From: Scatosoma sp045537295
Lineage (GTDB): Bacteria > Bacillota > Clostridia > Christensenellales > Borkfalkiaceae
Direction: 5' to 3'
Assembly (NCBI GenBank): GCA_045537295.1
Contig: JAZSPG010000057.1
Span: 1 to 9,420, forward strand
Length of the DNA stretch: 9,420 bases
Position 1 is the stretch's first letter; the number at the start of each line of letters is the position of its first letter. The position numbers were made by a program, and so were the translations under genes. Shown piece after piece: positions 7,701-9,420 of this stretch. Below the pieces are notes generated by a model. It was given only the letters and a program-made list of their open reading frames with translations. It made no database searches and was not told the DNA's origin.

Positions 7701-7886
7701 GTTATTTTAAGTAACAGTGCGTCCATTTCCCTTATCCAGCGCAAATGCTCTATTGGCTATAATAAGGCGGGTAAAATCGTGGAATGGATGGAAGAAATGG
7801 GGTACATTTCCAGTTTTGACGGCGCGAAAGCCAGAAAGGTGTTGATTACCAAAGAAGAATTTGAAAGTAAGTACGGCGAATTGTAA
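4704..7886 (+). CDS. ftsK: FtsK/SpoIIIE-family septal DNA translocase with a long disordered linker
   Basis: FtsK/SpoIIIE proteins are membrane-anchored hexameric ATPases that pump double-stranded DNA through or away from the division septum. From the TTG start the protein has 1060 residues. SpoIIIE-type members are usually about 750-900, and the excess is in the linker. A charged cytoplasmic N-terminus (1-23) precedes about four or five membrane segments (24-45, 54-79, 90-114, and a long hydrophobic stretch at 133-176). A disordered P/Q/E/R-rich linker covers about 177-575. The alpha/beta motor (about 585-955) has Walker A GSSGSGKS (729-736), Walker B VIIIDELAD (836-844) and the family motif ATQRPSTDV (874-882). 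A glycine-rich tether (975-986) leads to the winged-helix gamma domain (about 990-1053, QRKCSIGYNKAGKIVEWME), which reads DNA polarity motifs. Whether it serves vegetative division, sporulation or both cannot be decided from the sequence. No terminator is seen after it, so read-through into rimO is possible. Confidence 0.95.
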   Translation: MSKREDKKQKNEKKESELVTKESLCAVCALFSLLALLILFTNEWIFGDIGGAIHSFLTGVFGYCAYPVFLATLYLSFTSLLDKRFIKNRKATLYITLTTISVALLLHIALSYSFSLDGYLSACFNAGEAFPKATVCGFVGALPVLALASATTKIGAIIIFAMLAGFFGYLSFIVLKKNFERKTDGVNQTEQPSVTPVEIPLSSVSEDQPVSQPVSQPVSPIIPQVIPQAVAEESAQGQAVSSGYAFEGVDMPQRPAFTLSDEQASAQPQSAGFSPFSASSQTHTQTVATDREAYERSREYLFGATPDEIYRKNLIFDPNSRANNLPPFGAGSGSATAPATQGGYTPSYVDAYQTSVNDGERPAKIFEDRTFAKPAEEISPLQPIQPPTVEQQPTLSYPTYQTERTTVEEPLEIPVDERPFSREEFIPTQDTREYEREDIDLFSREEPRGYERDSDSLDTGLDTGLCEETFRTSREEFLSVDDTPDFEEEQERGRGRGIDIFDEEEDDPYTLRSEFEDRRGELPTERDTDAFGGFEREDRQTERVERIVEPIVETPAPAPAKPTPPPPPKPRVIRPYVRVPLDDFDCRDVEPTQNPEEVEEIKANIIATLEDFKVSGAAIASVTHGPTVTRYNVTIPRNISPKKVVALDDPIAISLHSSGVNIYPNFDDGVVSIEVPNKNRQFVQLGCMLTGDTFVNAKPSSLMFTMGKDVGNRKVYGDISKMIHMLVAGSSGSGKSVFLGSLIISLIYKYSPEELRLILIDPKKTEFVLYNDLPHLMINEIITDAHKAVQSLNWAIGEMNRRYGLFEQMSRAGTYVVNLDQYNQHVEKTERLPKIVIIIDELADLMLAAKKEVEDRIQNLTQKARAAGIHLVVATQRPSTDVITGVIKSNLNTRIAFAVATDVDSRVILDQTGAQKLLGKGDFLYTMQGINTPIRVQSAFISPEDSQRVVNFIKANNEAYYDESATAYINNARTGGDGGSGYGGGGDEVEPVYIDALRCVILSNSASISLIQRKCSIGYNKAGKIVEWMEEMGYISSFDGAKARKVLITKEEFESKYGEL
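5325..5360 (+). repeat. Three 12-bp tandem repeats in the ftsK linker (QPVS x3)
   Basis: The unit CAACCTGTATCG occurs at 5325-5336 and 5337-5348. A third copy with two changes, CAACCCGTTTCG, is at 5349-5360. Together they encode QPVS-QPVS-QPVS (residues 208-219). The near identity of the DNA copies suggests recent slippage-type expansion in a disordered region. Confidence 0.9.
6072..6095 (+). repeat. Two 12-bp tandem repeats in the ftsK linker (LDTG x2)
   Basis: TTGGATACAGGC (6072-6083) is followed directly by TTGGATACGGGT (6084-6095), encoding LDTG-LDTG (residues 457-464). It has the same unit length as the QPVS repeat in this linker but an unrelated sequence. Confidence 0.85.
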
Positions 7887-7948
7887 AAATTTCTTGAAAA
7901 AATTCTGAAAAAATTATAAAAGCAGGCATACGCTTGTCAAGTTTATTG

Positions 7949-7957
7949 TGTTACAAT
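7949..7957 (+). promoter_or_regulatory. Possible extended -10 promoter for rimO-pgsA
   Basis: TGTTACAAT contains an extended -10 (TG, one base, then TACAAT at 7952-7957). No good -35 lies 16-18 bases upstream. TTGTCA at 7934-7939 is only 12 bases away, which is too close for a normal promoter. TTGAAA (7894-7899) with TATAAA (7915-7920), spaced 15, is a weaker alternative. The 93-bp gap after ftsK holds no terminator, so rimO may also be read from the ftsK promoter. Confidence 0.5.
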
Positions 7958-7979
7958 AGCAAATGTTAAGGATAGATAA

Positions 7980-9311
7980 ATGTTATCGAAAAAACTGTTT
8001 GGCGTTATATCCCTCGGTTGCGATAAAAACCGAGTGGACAGTGAAAAGCTGTTAGGGCTTTTGAAAAAAAGGGGCTTTGCGACTACGGACGATTTGTCCA
8101 AAGCGCAAATCGTAATCGTCAATACCTGCGCGTTTTTGCAGTCCGCGCGGGAGGAAGCGATAAATACCCTTTTCGAATGCGTTGCGTATAAGCGCGAAAA
8201 TTTGGAAAAAATAGTGGTAACGGGTTGTCTACCGCAAAAATTTATCGACGAACTGTTCGTTCCGTTAAAAGAAGTGGATATCTTTTTAGGTATAAACGAC
8301 TACGAGAAAATTTTCGAGGCGTTAGAGCGTTCCTATCAAACGAACGAACGGCAAAACTTCGTGAATAAAGGCGGGGACGGGTATTTAACCGACCGCGTGC
8401 TAACGACGGACGAGCATTACGCGTATTTGAAAATCGCGGACGGGTGCTATAACCATTGTACCTATTGTCTTATCCCGAAAATTCGCGGGAAATACCGTTC
8501 GTATCCGATGGAAAAGCTTGTAAAAGAGACGGAGGAGTTAGGCGAGCTTAGCGAGCTTATCTTGGTAGCGCAGGACTGCACGCGTTACGGCGAGGATTTA
8601 TACGGCGAAAATAAATTCGTAGAGCTTATTCGGCGGTTATCCGCGTTAGAAAACGTGAAAAAAATCCGATTGCTGTATTGCTATCCCGAGGCGATTTCAA
8701 ACGCGCTTATCGAGGAAGTTGCGACCAACGAAAAAGTCCTGAAATATATGGATATTCCCTTGCAACACTCGGAAAACCGTATATTAAAACTAATGAACCG
8801 CAAAGGTACGCGCGAGGGGTATTTAGCGTTGATTAAAAAACTGCGGGAGCGTATTCCGAATATTGCAATTCGTTCCACTTTTATTAGCGGTTTCCCGTCC
8901 GAAACGGAAGAAGAGTTTGAGGGAATGAACGCATTTATACAAGAGGCGAAATTTATAAATTGCGGATTTTTCGCCTATTCCAAAGAACCCGATACGCCCG
9001 CGTTCAAAATGAAAGGGCATATCCATCACGCTACTAAAAAAAGACGGGTAAAAACCCTGTATCAAACGCAGGAACGCGTTTCGCAGGAGCTTTTATCCGA
9101 ATTTATCAGCAAAAAGATAGAGGTCGTTTGCGACGGAATTGATTACGACAAAAACTGTTTTGTCGGCAGAGCATATTTTAGCGCGCCCGATATAGACGGT
9201 AAGGTATATTTTAATGCCTTAGAGGCAATGCAGGGCGAAAGCTATACCGTTTGTATTGAAAAAACGGACAGTTATGATTTATACGGAAAAACGGAGGATT
9301 ATTTAGTATGA
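7980..9311 (+). CDS. rimO: Ribosomal protein uS12 methylthiotransferase RimO (radical SAM)
   Basis: RimO is a cytoplasmic radical-SAM enzyme that adds a methylthio group to a conserved aspartate of ribosomal protein uS12 near the decoding centre. The protein has 443 residues, normal for the family. The N-terminal UPF0004 domain has cysteines 14 (SLGCDKNRVDSE), 50 (NTCAF) and 83 (TGCLPQ) for the auxiliary iron-sulfur cluster. The radical-SAM motif is CYNHCTYC, with cysteines 156, 160 and 163. AQDCTRYG (197-204), YMDIPLQHS (256-264) and STFISGFPSETEEEF (299-313) are family-typical. The start SLGCDKNRVDSE and the AQD.TRYG stretch favour RimO over the tRNA enzymes MiaB and MtaB. A C-terminal TRAM domain (about 375-443) probably recognises the substrate. 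The ribosome binding site AAGGA at 7968-7972 lies seven bases before the ATG. The stop overlaps the pgsA start by ATGA, so the two are translationally coupled. Confidence 0.95.
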   Translation: MLSKKLFGVISLGCDKNRVDSEKLLGLLKKRGFATTDDLSKAQIVIVNTCAFLQSAREEAINTLFECVAYKRENLEKIVVTGCLPQKFIDELFVPLKEVDIFLGINDYEKIFEALERSYQTNERQNFVNKGGDGYLTDRVLTTDEHYAYLKIADGCYNHCTYCLIPKIRGKYRSYPMEKLVKETEELGELSELILVAQDCTRYGEDLYGENKFVELIRRLSALENVKKIRLLYCYPEAISNALIEEVATNEKVLKYMDIPLQHSENRILKLMNRKGTREGYLALIKKLRERIPNIAIRSTFISGFPSETEEEFEGMNAFIQEAKFINCGFFAYSKEPDTPAFKMKGHIHHATKKRRVKTLYQTQERVSQELLSEFISKKIEVVCDGIDYDKNCFVGRAYFSAPDIDGKVYFNALEAMQGESYTVCIEKTDSYDLYGKTEDYLV

Positions 9312-9420
9312 ATTTACCCAACAAAATTTCTTTAACGCGTATTTGTATGATACCCGTGTTCGTGGTAGCGTTCTTTTTAGAGGGCGTATTACCCTACAAC
9401 TTTCTCATTTCCGCGGTTAT
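9308..9420 (+). CDS. pgsA: CDP-diacylglycerol--glycerol-3-phosphate 3-phosphatidyltransferase PgsA (N-terminus; 3' end outside window)
   Basis: PgsA is an integral membrane enzyme that makes phosphatidylglycerol phosphate from CDP-diacylglycerol and glycerol-3-phosphate, the committed step to anionic phospholipids. Only the first 37 residues are visible. The opening MNLPNKISLTRICMIPVF closely matches the usual 'MNLPNkLTllRi..iPvf' PgsA N-terminus and runs into the first membrane segment. The catalytic CDP-alcohol phosphotransferase motif (DG..AR...G...D...D) lies beyond the window and could not be checked. The ribosome binding site GGAGGA at 9293-9298 is nine bases before the ATG, inside the rimO coding sequence. 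The ATGA overlap with rimO and the rimO-pgsA order, common in Firmicutes, support the call. A related CDP-alcohol phosphotransferase cannot be fully excluded from so short a segment. Confidence 0.88.
   Translation, partial: MNLPNKISLTRICMIPVFVVAFFLEGVLPYNFLISAV

Noticed and set aside
1..9420. CRISPR array, tRNA or rRNA gene, insertion sequence, prophage or defence system
   Set aside because: No regularly spaced repeats, tRNA-like folds, transposase motifs or att-like repeats were seen. The window is filled by core division, envelope and housekeeping genes of similar composition.

Overview
The window is about 9.4 kb of chromosome from a Gram-positive-type bacterium. All genes are on the + strand. 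The likely source is Bacillota, class Clostridia or a close relative. This is inferred from the FtsA/FtsZ/DivIB-type division genes, strong AGGAGG-type ribosome binding sites, a TTG start, SigA-type promoters with near-consensus hexamers and 17-bp spacers, and the ftsK-rimO-pgsA order. No species can be named from the sequence alone.

Layout. Bases 1-230 hold the C-terminal end of a protein that begins before the window, most likely the division protein FtsQ/DivIB. It is closed by an intrinsic terminator. A perfect TTGACA-N17-TATAAT promoter then starts a two-gene unit: a divergent ftsA (369-1568) overlapping ftsZ (1565-2968) by an ATGA junction, closed by a very strong terminator (2980-3017). 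A 248-bp AT-rich gap follows, with an inverted repeat but no convincing gene. Next come murC (3217-4563), a terminator, and a promoter plus strong ribosome binding site that fix a TTG start for an ftsK/spoIIIE-type DNA translocase (4704-7886). A 93-bp gap with an extended -10 promoter leads to rimO (7980-9311). rimO overlaps the start of pgsA (9308 to the window end), again by ATGA.

How the genes fit together. FtsZ polymerises at the division site and FtsA normally tethers it to the membrane. FtsQ/DivIB belongs to the septal peptidoglycan complex, and MurC makes peptidoglycan precursor. FtsK pumps chromosome DNA away from the closing septum. PgsA makes anionic phospholipid, and RimO modifies ribosomal protein uS12. 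This is a core division and envelope region, not an accessory island, and I see no mobile element, CRISPR array, tRNA, rRNA or defence system.

The most unusual feature is FtsA. Its fold and order of segments are recognisable, but all three loops that normally bind the nucleotide are degenerate. Other points of note are an unusually long FtsK linker with repeated SREE peptides, a non-standard FtsZ C-terminal peptide, and a murC start without a visible ribosome binding site.
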